Below are positions 1 to 7,909 of a DNA stretch of 26,953 nucleotides, in pieces. Both the position numbers and the translations under genes were made by a program. Source of the DNA: RGIG4079 sp045637505. GTDB taxonomy: Bacteria; Bacteroidota; Bacteroidia; Bacteroidales; Muribaculaceae. Numbering within the stretch: the first letter of the stretch is position 1; the number at the start of each line of letters is the position of its first letter. A model generated the notes under the pieces. The model made no database searches. It had not been told where the DNA came from and saw only the letters and a list, made by a program, of their open reading frames with translations. The stretch spans positions 1-26,953 of the forward strand of contig JAZTZO010000033.1 in assembly GCA_045637505.1 (NCBI GenBank), written 5' to 3'.

Positions 1-2
1 CT

Positions 3-86
3 GATGAGATGCATCGCCAAGATAAAAAAGAAATTATAACTTACAGAACCAAAAATGACAACACGGCATGCCGTGTTGTCATTTAA
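3..86 (+). CDS. C-terminal end of IS3-family transposase OrfB (partial)
   Basis: Frame 3 is open from the window edge to a TAA at 84-86 and starts D-E-M-H-R-Q. The two bases before it (ct) would fit a preceding proline codon, giving P-D-E-M-H, which resembles the end of the DDE domain in IS3-type OrfB proteins. The last ten codons run through the palindrome at 53-84. Assignment rests mainly on position: same element, just before the right terminal repeat. A competing frame 1 ends at 37-39 and cannot be excluded as the true orfB end. Confidence 0.5.
   Translation, partial: DEMHRQDKKEIITYRTKNDNTACRVVI
53..84. terminator. 32-bp perfect palindrome inside the IS, probable terminator
   Basis: The two 16-base arms (AAATGACAACACGGCA and its exact complement) meet with no spacer at 68/69. 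An A-run follows on the + strand, then a T-rich stretch (cttttagtatttttg). It lies between the end of the transposase frame and the terminal repeat, where such elements often insulate themselves from neighbouring transcription. The T-rich stretch is offset from the stem, so termination is inferred. Confidence 0.5.
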
Positions 87-115
87 AAAACTTTTAGTAT
101 TTTTGTATCAAATCC

Positions 116-140
116 TGTAACGGTTTTTCAGGACGACACA
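116..140 (+). repeat. Right terminal inverted repeat (IRR) of the IS
   Basis: Read from outside inward the repeat is TGTGTCGTCCTGAAAAACCG then TTACA. The left repeat at the other end of the window reads TGTCACGTCCTGAAATAGCG then TTACA. They match at 21 of 25 positions, including ten in a row (CGTCCTGAAA). The outermost TG is the usual IS3-family end, so the element should stop at base 140. Confidence 0.8.
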
Positions 141-563
141 GGTTTAGCAGGATTAATTTTCGGGGGACAATTTTTTGTTGACGGAGCAAGTGGCATTGCT
201 TTAAGTATGGGGGTAAGCGAATCTATCGTGGGGCTTACTATCGTTGCGGTAGGAACATCGTTGCCCGAACTTGCAACTTCTCTCACTGCTGCATTCAAGA
301 AAAATCCAGGCATGGCAATTGGCAATGTAATTGGTAGTAACATTTTCAACTCATTCTTCATATTAGGATGTGCGTCAACCATTAGTCCTCTACCTATGGG
401 AGGCATCACCAATTTTGATATGCTCACAATGGTAGGAGCAAGTTTATTGTTCTTCATCTTTGGATGGTTATTTAAACAACGCACCATCACACGCCTTGAA
501 GGTGGTATAATGGTTGTATGTTATATTGCATATACCACATTTCTTGTTATGCAAGCAAGCTGA
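141..563 (+). pseudogene. Calcium/sodium antiporter, 5'-truncated by the IS
   Basis: From base 141 the frame reads G-L-A-G-L-I-F-G-G-Q and continues for 140 codons to TGA at 561-563. It covers only the second of the two alpha repeats of the CaCA family (YrbG-like), including the signature GTSLPELATS and the pore motif GNVIGSNIFN, then three further hydrophobic segments. Complete family members are about 310-330 residues with two repeats, so roughly the first half is missing. The break coincides exactly with the IS terminal repeat. The first ATG in the remnant, at 207, lies inside a membrane segment and is unlikely to be a native start. Half an antiporter is not expected to transport ions. The 5' half should lie beyond the IS, outside this window. 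Confidence 0.85.
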
Positions 564-565
564 TA

Positions 566-600
566 CAATGCATAATGCATAGTTCATAATGCATAATTAA
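566..600. repeat. Short imperfect direct repeats (ATAATGCATA type)
   Basis: The stretch contains AATGCATAATGCATA, then a related ATAATGCATAATT after a short spacer. It sits between the antiporter stop and the palindrome at 625-658. It may be a low-complexity intergenic repeat or the trace of a small element. No function can be assigned. Confidence 0.4.
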
Positions 601-624
601 GCAGATACTTTATACCCTATACAA

Positions 625-658
625 TAATGCGATGCATCAAATTTGATGCATCGCATTA
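625..658. terminator. 34-bp perfect palindrome, likely bidirectional terminator
   Basis: TAATGCGATGCATCAAA is followed directly by its exact complement. It lies between two convergent genes, the antiporter remnant (+) and the alcohol dehydrogenase (-), where a two-way terminator is expected. On the + strand the stem is followed by aacttttatat; on the - strand by a less T-rich stretch. The stem could also extrude as a cruciform. Confidence 0.6.
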
Positions 659-681
659 ACTTTTATATCACCTAATCTTTG

Positions 682-1851
682 TTATTGTGCTAATTCGTAG
701 ATTTGTCGGGTTTCGGTGGCTGTGAGACGGTAGTAACCTCCTATTATCTCTCCTTTGTTTTCGTGGAGTTTATGCACCAAAAGATCGAAGTCGGGATTTT
801 CAATACCAAGTTGGGCGAGTGTGATAGGCAAGCCAAGTGAAGCATAGAATGCTCTTAATCGAGCAATACCTTCGAGGGCTGCTTGTGTATCATCATCGCT
901 AACCACATCCATCACACGGCGAGCAAATTGCGCTCCTTTTGAAGGGTTGTGAGTTGCCATAAATGTCATCCACGCAGGTGTCATAACGGCCAATCCCGCA
1001 CCATGAGTAACACCATACACGGCACTCAACTCATGTTCCATAAAGTGCGACACCCAGTCTTCTTGACGGCCGGTGCCACATATTCCGTTGTGAGCCAATG
1101 TGCCACACCACATGATATTGGCACGAGCATCATAATTTTCAGGCTCGGCCATCACGCGTGGGGCTTCGGTGATGATAGCTTTCAACACTCCTTCGGCTAC
1201 GCGATCGGTAACCTCGGTTTCGGGAGTATTTGTGAAGTAGCGTTCAAAGATGTGCGCCATCATGTCGGCAATACCGCTTGCTGTTTGATATGGGGGGAGT
1301 GTGAATGTAAGTTCGGGATTCATCACTGCAAATTTAGGTCGTAAAGCGCTCTCGGTGCGAAGACTAATTTTGTGCAAACCATCGAGTTTTGTGATTACCG
1401 AGTTGCCCGACCCTTCGCTTCCGGCAGCAGGAATTGTGAGCACAACTCCCACAGGCAATGCCTCTTCCACGATTTTCTTTCCTGCATAGAAGTCCCAAAA
1501 ATCGCCCTCATAAGGCACACCACAAGCTACGGCTTTGGCTGTATCAATGGCAGAGCCTCCACCCACAGCAACGATTCCTGTGAGATTTTCTCGGCGACAT
1601 ATATCAATTCCTTCATATACTCTATCGTCGGTAGGATTAGGCAACACACCACCAAGTTCAAGGTATTCAACACCTACAGCATCGAGCGACGCTTTCACGC
1701 GATCGAGAAGTCCGCTACGCACTACCGAGCCCATTCCATAAACGAGCAATACTCGACTCACGCCCATCCAACGGGTCAATTCGCCAGTTTGAGATTCCAC
1801 TCCACGGCCAAAAACATATCGCGTGGGGGTATAGTAATTAAAATCGTTCAT
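682..1851 (-). CDS. Iron-containing alcohol dehydrogenase (YqhD/butanol dehydrogenase type)
   Basis: This is a 389-residue group III (iron-activated) alcohol dehydrogenase, probably a cytoplasmic NAD(P)H-dependent enzyme that reduces aldehydes to alcohols. The nucleotide-binding motif GGGSAIDTAK is at residues 97-106. The four metal ligands of the family are all present: D196, H200, H269 and H283. Their spacing matches E. coli YqhD (D194, H198, H267, H281) with a constant offset of two. Length is normal for the family. It is divergent from rpoN, and a promoter-like TATATTTG lies on the - strand at 1878-1885. The substrate cannot be read from the sequence; fermentation or aldehyde detoxification are the usual roles. 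The family call is firm, the substrate open. Confidence 0.93.
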   Translation of the reverse strand: MNDFNYYTPTRYVFGRGVESQTGELTRWMGVSRVLLVYGMGSVVRSGLLDRVKASLDAVGVEYLELGGVLPNPTDDRVYEGIDICRRENLTGIVAVGGGSAIDTAKAVACGVPYEGDFWDFYAGKKIVEEALPVGVVLTIPAAGSEGSGNSVITKLDGLHKISLRTESALRPKFAVMNPELTFTLPPYQTASGIADMMAHIFERYFTNTPETEVTDRVAEGVLKAIITEAPRVMAEPENYDARANIMWCGTLAHNGICGTGRQEDWVSHFMEHELSAVYGVTHGAGLAVMTPAWMTFMATHNPSKGAQFARRVMDVVSDDDTQAALEGIARLRAFYASLGLPITLAQLGIENPDFDLLVHKLHENKGEIIGGYYRLTATETRQIYELAQ

Positions 1852-1877
1852 ATATTGTTATTTTATTTTTGTTTCAA

Positions 1878-1885
1878 CAAATATA
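1878..1885 (-). promoter_or_regulatory. Probable -7 box for the alcohol dehydrogenase
   Basis: On the - strand this reads TATATTTG, a perfect match to the Bacteroidetes -7 element TAnnTTTG, 26 bases ahead of the start codon. Only a weak -33 candidate (GTTG, 18 bases further upstream) is present. Confidence 0.45.
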
Positions 1886-2025
1886 GTGATTTTTGTCTTA
1901 ACTCAACCCTTTATAGATATATCTTCTCAATTTATTGGCGTTTTAGCAATGTTTAAGCATCGCGATTTATGAAATGTGAGAATTTGTGATTATTTTTGTA
2001 AAATAATATTTGGCATTGCACATAG

Positions 2026-3474
2026 ATGGAAGAATCATTACAACTATCAACCGAACAACGATTGCAGCAACGGCTCACACCGCTGCAAGTGCAATTTGTC
2101 AAAATGTTAGAGATGACAGGGCCTGAAGTTGAAGATGAAGTGCAACGCGTTATTGACGAAAACCCTGCACTCGAGCGATGTGATAATGACGAGCGCGACA
2201 ATAATCTCACCGAAGACTCTTCGGATGTGTTTGAAGAAAGTGCCGAAGAAATGCAACTTGCCGATTATCGCGATGAAGATGAAATTCCTTCATACCGATT
2301 AGAAGCTCGCAATCATAGTGCCGATGATAAATATTACGAACCAATTGCCGTTGACTCAAGCGATACACTCATTGATTCGCTCAATGCTCAATTAATGGAA
2401 CATGACCTCAACGACACCGAGCTCGCTATTGCACAATACATCATTGGCAACCTTGATGATAATGGCTACATGACTCGCAATCTCGCAGATATTTGTGACG
2501 ATTTGGCATTCAATGCTGGTATTGATGTTCCATTGTCGCTCATGAAGGATTTGTATAAGATAGTGCGAGGATTGGAACCTGCTGGTGTAGGTGCTATCGA
2601 CTTGCGCGACTGCCTTTTGCTTCAACTCAAACGCAAAGAGAGTAATGAACTCAACGACATAGCAACCGACATCATCACCAATTATTTTGATTTATTTTCA
2701 AAAATGCACTATGATAAATTGTGCAATTCTTTAAACATTTCAAGCGAGAAGCTAAAAGAAGCGGTGTCGGTAATAACTTCGCTCAACCCCAAACCCGGTA
2801 GCGTTCACACTGGAGGTGTGAGTGATAGTACTCGCCACATCATTCCCGATTTTAGCATCGAGGTTGATAACGACAATGGTAGCATTTCGCTGACATTGCT
2901 TAATCGCATTCCTGAACTACAAATTGAGGAAACATTTTCGGAAAAAGCTTGCGAAATTCCTCAAAATGCAACCCGTAGCCAGCGTGAAGCAGCAACATTC
3001 ATTAAACAAAAGCGCGATGAAGCAAATGGCTTTATCAAGATTTTGAAAATGCGTCAAGAAGCTCTCTTCAAGGTGATGAGTGCAATTACATCACTGCAAC
3101 GCGACTTTTTCCTCACCGACGATGAGAGCAAAATAAAGCCTATGATATTGAAAGATATTTCGGCAATTACCGGACAAGACCCCTCGGTAGTTTCCCGTGC
3201 CACTACCGGAAAATATGTTATGACTCAACGAGGGATATATCCTTTAAAATTATTCTTCAACGAGCGCCCTATAGAAGATGATGACACCTCATCACACGAA
3301 ATATTGGCTGCTCTAAAAGACATTATTACAAACGAGAACAAACGCAAACCTTTGAGCGATGAGGCTATCACCATGGCACTTGGTGAACAAGGATACAACA
3401 TTGCGCGACGCACCGTTACCAAATATCGCGAACGATTGGGGTTGCCAGTGGCTCGTTTAAGAAAAGAATTATAA
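2026..3474 (+). CDS. rpoN: RNA polymerase sigma-54 factor RpoN
   Basis: This is the alternative sigma factor that directs RNA polymerase to -24/-12 promoters and needs an AAA+ activator to open DNA. Of its 482 residues, the N-terminal region I is glutamine-rich (QRLQQRLTPLQVQFVKML). An acidic region II follows at about 50-110, then the core-binding domain. The C-terminal RpoN box ARRTVTKYRE is at residues 460-469. Length is normal for the family. The ATG at 2026 is chosen because region I begins immediately after it and the stretch upstream is AT-rich and promoter-like. Only 3 bases separate it from the next gene, so it heads a tight + strand cluster. No sigma-54 activator gene is seen in the window. 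Confidence 0.97.
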   Translation: MEESLQLSTEQRLQQRLTPLQVQFVKMLEMTGPEVEDEVQRVIDENPALERCDNDERDNNLTEDSSDVFEESAEEMQLADYRDEDEIPSYRLEARNHSADDKYYEPIAVDSSDTLIDSLNAQLMEHDLNDTELAIAQYIIGNLDDNGYMTRNLADICDDLAFNAGIDVPLSLMKDLYKIVRGLEPAGVGAIDLRDCLLLQLKRKESNELNDIATDIITNYFDLFSKMHYDKLCNSLNISSEKLKEAVSVITSLNPKPGSVHTGGVSDSTRHIIPDFSIEVDNDNGSISLTLLNRIPELQIEETFSEKACEIPQNATRSQREAATFIKQKRDEANGFIKILKMRQEALFKVMSAITSLQRDFFLTDDESKIKPMILKDISAITGQDPSVVSRATTGKYVMTQRGIYPLKLFFNERPIEDDDTSSHEILAALKDIITNENKRKPLSDEAITMALGEQGYNIARRTVTKYRERLGLPVARLRKEL

Positions 3475-3477
3475 TTT

Positions 3478-4158
3478 ATGATGACCGAAGAAGAAATATA
3501 TCAAATTTACGAAGCCCAAGAGAGCAAAAAGCCTATTCAAAAAAAGTCGGCTTTAGAGTTGTGGGCCAAAATATTCTCCACTATTTTCACTCCATTATTG
3601 ATACCTACATATGGAGTATTTATTGCCCTAAACTTCACATTTTTAGGCATTGTAGCACCTCTATCAACACGAGTGATTGTTGTGTTGGCAATTTTTGCGT
3701 TCACATGCATGGTGCCCATTTCGGTTATTGCACTTTTATACCGATATGGTAAAATTTCTGACCCAGGAGTGAACAATCAAAAAGACCGACTTATACCCTA
3801 TGCAATAACAGTATTAAGTTACTTGGCAAGTGCTATATATCTATCAAATGTAAACGCACCCAAGTGGATTCCAATGTTTATGATAGGAGGTGGCATTGCT
3901 GCCTTGGTGTCGGCTCTAATTAACCTCAAATGGAAAATTAGCGCACATGGCGCTGCCATGGGTGGACTTGTGGCATTAATGTTTGCAATATGGGCCAATG
4001 GATATGCTACATTTGACTATATGTATATTACATGTAGCGCCATTATCCTTGCAGGCATCGTAGGCACTTCTCGCCTCATATTAAACTGCCACACTTTGGG
4101 GCAAGTGCTTGCCGGCACTCTCAACGGATTTTTTTGGGTATTTATTTTGACTATTTAA
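3478..4158 (+). CDS. PAP2-like integral membrane phosphatase
   Basis: This 226-residue membrane protein has about six hydrophobic segments after a short hydrophilic N-terminus. The three PAP2 (type 2 phosphatidic acid phosphatase) motifs are recognisable in diverged form: KDRLIPY at 102-108 for the first, SAHG at 155-158 for the second (usually PSGH), and SRLILNCHTLGQ at 198-209 for the third, with R199 and H205 in the expected places. It may remove phosphate from a membrane lipid such as undecaprenyl diphosphate or phosphatidylglycerol phosphate, but the substrate is not shown. It starts 3 bases after rpoN (two ATG codons, 3478 and 3481, are possible) and ends 22 bases before purE, so co-transcription is likely. 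Confidence 0.8.
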   Translation: MMTEEEIYQIYEAQESKKPIQKKSALELWAKIFSTIFTPLLIPTYGVFIALNFTFLGIVAPLSTRVIVVLAIFAFTCMVPISVIALLYRYGKISDPGVNNQKDRLIPYAITVLSYLASAIYLSNVNAPKWIPMFMIGGGIAALVSALINLKWKISAHGAAMGGLVALMFAIWANGYATFDYMYITCSAIILAGIVGTSRLILNCHTLGQVLAGTLNGFFWVFILTI

Positions 4159-4180
4159 TAACTCTAAAATAAGATTTACA

Positions 4181-4687
4181 ATGAAACCAGTAGTTAGTAT
4201 AATCATGGGAAGTACCTCTGACCTTCCTATCCTCGAAAAAGCAGCTAAATTTCTCGACCAAATGGAAGTGCCATTTGAGATGAACGCACTCTCGGCACAT
4301 CGCACTCCAGGCGAGGTTGAAGAATTTGCTCGCAATGCCGAAGGTCGTGGGATTAAAGTTATCATCGCAGCTGCAGGTATGGCAGCAGCACTCCCTGGTG
4401 TAATTGCAGCAATGACTCCACTACCTGTGATTGGCCTTCCTATCAATTCTACTCTCGATGGTGTTGACGCACTACTTTCAATCGTGCAAATGCCTCCCGG
4501 CATCTCTGTGGCTACAGTGGGCATCAACAATGGCATGAACGCAGCAGTAATGGCTGTTCAAATTCTCGCTCTTGGTGATGAAGCTCTTGCTAAACGCTTT
4601 GCCAACTATCGCGCCACTCTTTCAGAAAAAATCGTTAAGGCCAACGATGACCTCAAGAACGTAAAATACAATTTTAAAGTAGATTAA
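4181..4687 (+). CDS. purE: N5-carboxyaminoimidazole ribonucleotide mutase PurE
   Basis: PurE moves the carboxyl group of N5-CAIR to C4 in purine synthesis. Its 168 residues begin with the phosphate-binding GSTSDLP and include SAHRTP, whose histidine is the catalytic one in class I enzymes, and the long SIVQMPPGISVATVG stretch. The loop that reads AAHLPG in E. coli reads AAALPG here, so one histidine is alanine; I believe this is common in Bacteroidetes but could not check it. Length is normal. It lies 22 bases after the PAP2-like gene and 14 before ispG. No other purine gene is nearby, and no PurK partner is visible. Confidence 0.95.
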   Translation: MKPVVSIIMGSTSDLPILEKAAKFLDQMEVPFEMNALSAHRTPGEVEEFARNAEGRGIKVIIAAAGMAAALPGVIAAMTPLPVIGLPINSTLDGVDALLSIVQMPPGISVATVGINNGMNAAVMAVQILALGDEALAKRFANYRATLSEKIVKANDDLKNVKYNFKVD

Positions 4688-4701
4688 TCAATCTCTAATA
4701 G

Positions 4702-6525
4702 ATGAGCATATTCAATTATAATCGTCGCAAAACTGTTGCCGTAAATATTGGTGGCACTCCATTGGGTAGCGATTATCCCATAAGATTGCAATCAATGGCA
4801 TCAACATCAACAATGGACACCGAGGGGTCGGTGGCTCAATGCGAACGCATAGCTCAAGCCGGCGCATCATATATAAGACTCACTGCGCAAGGGGTGCGCG
4901 AAGCCGAAAACCTTGGCAACATAAAAGCACAACTGCGTGAAGGTGGTGTTACAACTCCACTTGTTGCCGACATTCACTTCAACCCACGTGCGGCATTTGC
5001 TGCAGCCGAGGTTGTGGAAAAAGTGCGCATTAATCCGGGCAATTTTGTTGACCCCGGTCGCACATTCAAGCAACTCACCTACACCGACGAAGAATATGCC
5101 GAAGAGATAAAGAAAATCGAAGCAACATTCGTTCCGTTCATCAACCTTTGTCGCGAAAACAATACTGCAATTCGCATAGGTGTAAATCATGGCTCGCTAT
5201 CCGACCGCATCATGAGTCGATATGGCGACACCCCTGCTGGCATGGTTGAGTCGGCAATGGAATTCCTTCGTGTGTGCGTGGCCCAAAATTTCCTCAATGT
5301 AGTAATTTCAATCAAAGCATCAAACACGGTAATTATGGTTGAAACTATGCGCCGATTGGTTGTAGCTATGGAGCAAGAAGGAATGCAATTTCCATTACAT
5401 CTTGGGGTTACCGAGGCTGGTGATGGCGAAGATGGTCGCGTGAAATCGGCCGTAGGGATTGGCACCCTCCTTGCCGAGGGGATTGGCGACACTATTCGCG
5501 TGTCATTGAGCGAAGAACCCGAATGCGAAATCCCTGTTGCCGAAACTTTAGTAAATTATATTGCTCAACGCGCTAATGCTCCCGAGATTGACGCTACTTA
5601 CTACGACGGCTACTGCTACGAAGCACCCTCACGCCGTGAAAGTGCAATGGTAGGCAATATTGGTGGCGAATCACTCCCTATCGTTATTGCTAACGGATAT
5701 GCCCCCAAATATGCAGATGGTTGCACACCCGACTATTTCTATATTACCGATGGAAATATCCCCTCTCAAGTGAACGATGACAAAATCATTGTTCCTTATA
5801 CAGGTAATTCAACCCCATATTGCCAATTATTCACATGGCAACAACGCGAAGCGATAAAAGAGTGTAATGCTCCTGTAAAATTCCTTGAGGTCAAAGCCTC
5901 AACATCAATCGATGAAGTCGTTTCAATAATTGATAGCACTGTAGTTATCGTATTATATAGCAATCACCTAAACGCACCCGGTGAAATGCAAGCATTTGCT
6001 CATAAATGCGTTGAAGAAGACATTAAAAACCCCATTGTGATGCGTGTAGATTATGCCAATGTTTCATTCGAAGATGTTACTCTTATGGCAGCAGCCGATT
6101 TAGGAGCAATATTGCTCAATGGTAATCGCGACGGGGTTTGGCTTAATGCTTCCCACATCGATAGTTCAATCATTGCTCGACTTTCGTTTGGTATTCTCCA
6201 AGCAGCACGATTACGCATATCTCGCACCGAATATATCTCTTGTCCAGGTTGTGGTCGCACACTCTTTGACTTGCAATCAACCGTGAAAGCAGTAAAAGAA
6301 GCCACCGCACACCTCAAAGGGTTGAAAATAGGTGTGATGGGATGCATTGTGAACGGGCCTGGCGAAATGGCCGATGCCGACTATGGTTATGTAGGAGCAG
6401 GAGTGGGTAAAGTGAGTCTATACAAAAACAAAACTTGCATTGAAAAAAATATTCCCACCGATGAGGCTATTCCCCGACTTATTGAACTCATAAAATCGGA
6501 AGGGGACTGGGTTGATCCTGCATAA
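4702..6525 (+). CDS. ispG: 4-hydroxy-3-methylbut-2-enyl diphosphate synthase IspG, long form
   Basis: IspG (GcpE) makes HMBPP from MEcPP in the MEP route to isoprenoids, using a [4Fe-4S] cluster. The N-terminal TIM barrel is present (QSMASTSTMDT, VADIHFNPRAA, RINPGNF). The C-terminal cluster domain holds C514 and C517 (CPGC), C548 and E555 (MGCIVNGPGE), matching the ligand spacing of other IspG proteins. At 607 residues it is the long form shared by Bacteroidetes, Chlamydiae and plants, with an extra domain of about 250 residues between barrel and cluster domain, against about 370 in E. coli. It lies 14 bases after purE and 9 before the peptidase gene, so it is within one apparent transcription unit. 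Confidence 0.97.
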   Translation: MSIFNYNRRKTVAVNIGGTPLGSDYPIRLQSMASTSTMDTEGSVAQCERIAQAGASYIRLTAQGVREAENLGNIKAQLREGGVTTPLVADIHFNPRAAFAAAEVVEKVRINPGNFVDPGRTFKQLTYTDEEYAEEIKKIEATFVPFINLCRENNTAIRIGVNHGSLSDRIMSRYGDTPAGMVESAMEFLRVCVAQNFLNVVISIKASNTVIMVETMRRLVVAMEQEGMQFPLHLGVTEAGDGEDGRVKSAVGIGTLLAEGIGDTIRVSLSEEPECEIPVAETLVNYIAQRANAPEIDATYYDGYCYEAPSRRESAMVGNIGGESLPIVIANGYAPKYADGCTPDYFYITDGNIPSQVNDDKIIVPYTGNSTPYCQLFTWQQREAIKECNAPVKFLEVKASTSIDEVVSIIDSTVVIVLYSNHLNAPGEMQAFAHKCVEEDIKNPIVMRVDYANVSFEDVTLMAAADLGAILLNGNRDGVWLNASHIDSSIIARLSFGILQAARLRISRTEYISCPGCGRTLFDLQSTVKAVKEATAHLKGLKIGVMGCIVNGPGEMADADYGYVGAGVGKVSLYKNKTCIEKNIPTDEAIPRLIELIKSEGDWVDPA

Positions 6526-6534
6526 CAAGCGACT

Positions 6535-7761
6535 ATGACCGACAATAACATCTATTCATATCACACACTCGCCAATGGGCTACGCATCGTGCATCGTCAA
6601 TCCTCATCGAGCGTTGAGTATTGTGGTGTTGCTATAAATGTGGGTAGTCGTGATGAGATGCCCACGCATTATGGCTTGGCTCACTTTGTGGAGCACACCA
6701 TTTTTAAAGGCACCAACCATCGACGCTCATGGCATATTATCAATCGCATGGAGGCTGTGGGAGGCGAACTCAATGCCTACACCACCAAAGAGGAGACTAT
6801 GCTCTACTCTATCTTTCCTTCGGGAAACCTCAATAGAGCGATAGACCTTATTGCCGACCTTGTTTCCTCATCGCAATTCCCTGCAGCCGAACTTAACAAA
6901 GAGCGCGAAGTTGTAGCCGATGAGATTAATTCATACCTCGATAGCCCATCCGAAGCCATCTTTGATGACTTTGAAGACTTAATATTTGATAGTTCATCAT
7001 TAGGTCACAATATTCTTGGGAACACCTCAACGATTGCGACATTTACATCGGAAGTGTGCAAAGATTATCTTGCACGATACTATACAGCTCCCAACATGGT
7101 ATTTTTCTATATGGGAAGCGAACGCCCATCAAAGGTATTTAAAGTTGTCGAAAAACATTTTGGCTCACTCGCTAACCAATTAGCGCCCATTAATCGCGTT
7201 GCCCCCTCAAGAGTCGCCACATTTGACATCAAACGCAACCTTGGCAACCATCAATGCCACACAATAATGGGCAGCCACATTGAAGGTATGTATTCCGAAC
7301 AACGATACCCAACTGCCCTATTCACCAACATTATCGGAGGACCGGGTATGAATTCACTTCTTAATGTATCTCTTCGTGAACGCCGAGGATTGGTATATAC
7401 AGTTGAAGCGTCTTCGGCAATGTTTACCGATAGCGGTGCTTTCGCCATATACTTTGGTTGCGACCATGACGATCTCAATCGTTGTCGTCGATTAGTAAAG
7501 AATCAACTTGACTCGCTTGCCTCAAAATCACTCACCACAAAACAAATCGAGGCTGCAAAGAAACAATACCTTGGTCAACTAATCGTAGCATCGGAAAATC
7601 GCGAACAAGCAGCAATCTCAACAGGCCGTGCTATGCTATATCACAACCATGTTGCTTCATCCGACGAGATTCTTGCTCGCATCAATGCCATAACCGCCGA
7701 GCAAGTGCGCCAAGTTGCCGAATCAATCGCAAAAAACATTTCTACGCTTTCGTTTACATAA
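6535..7761 (+). CDS. M16-family zinc metallopeptidase (processing-peptidase type)
   Basis: The 408-residue protein has the inverted zinc motif HFVEH (H50, E53, H54) followed by TIFKGT, and a third likely ligand E130 in REVVADEIN. NAYTTKEETMLY, after the zinc motif, is also typical. The second half has the M16 C-terminal fold with the substrate-binding RERRGLVY at 281-288. This is the single-unit form with both an active N-terminal half and an inactive C-terminal half, about the usual 410-430 residues. No signal peptide is visible, so it is probably cytoplasmic; such proteins degrade or trim peptides. It is the last gene of the rpoN cluster, 9 bases after ispG, with about 150 bases to dusB. 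The substrate is unknown. Confidence 0.92.
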   Translation: MTDNNIYSYHTLANGLRIVHRQSSSSVEYCGVAINVGSRDEMPTHYGLAHFVEHTIFKGTNHRRSWHIINRMEAVGGELNAYTTKEETMLYSIFPSGNLNRAIDLIADLVSSSQFPAAELNKEREVVADEINSYLDSPSEAIFDDFEDLIFDSSSLGHNILGNTSTIATFTSEVCKDYLARYYTAPNMVFFYMGSERPSKVFKVVEKHFGSLANQLAPINRVAPSRVATFDIKRNLGNHQCHTIMGSHIEGMYSEQRYPTALFTNIIGGPGMNSLLNVSLRERRGLVYTVEASSAMFTDSGAFAIYFGCDHDDLNRCRRLVKNQLDSLASKSLTTKQIEAAKKQYLGQLIVASENREQAAISTGRAMLYHNHVASSDEILARINAITAEQVRQVAESIAKNISTLSFT

Positions 7762-7909
7762 GAGGGAAATGATGAAAAACTTAGGCTATAAGTAGGAAAA
7801 TCTTCGTTTTTGCAAACTCATAATTTTTCAATTTTTACTCAAAATAACTTAAAATTACGATTATTCGCTATAAATTTATTATCTTCGTGAGTTATATTAG
7901 TGATATCGT

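Larger units (their letters stand above)
1..140 (+). mobile_element. 3' end of an IS3-family insertion sequence
   Basis: Only the right end of the element lies in the window. Positions 116-140 (TGTAACGGTTTTTCAGGACG followed by ACACA) match the reverse complement of positions 26815-26839 at 21 of 25 bases. That second site lies just before a clear IS3-type orfA start. The outer bases read ...CA here and TG... there, as in IS3-family ends. Upstream are a short coding tail and a 32-bp palindrome that could end transcription of the element. Downstream, from base 141, an antiporter reading frame begins in mid-protein, so the element sits inside that gene. The target duplication cannot be checked because the other side of the insertion is outside the window. 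Confidence 0.8.

Noticed and set aside
53..84. Perfect palindrome as a recombinase crossover or attachment site
   Set aside because: It lies inside the IS, between the transposase tail and the terminal repeat, where a terminator is the simpler reading. No recombinase gene is nearby.
949..1956. Several open frames on the + strand opposite the alcohol dehydrogenase
   Set aside because: They lie on the reverse of a well-supported gene, have no family features, and reflect the codon usage of the real gene.
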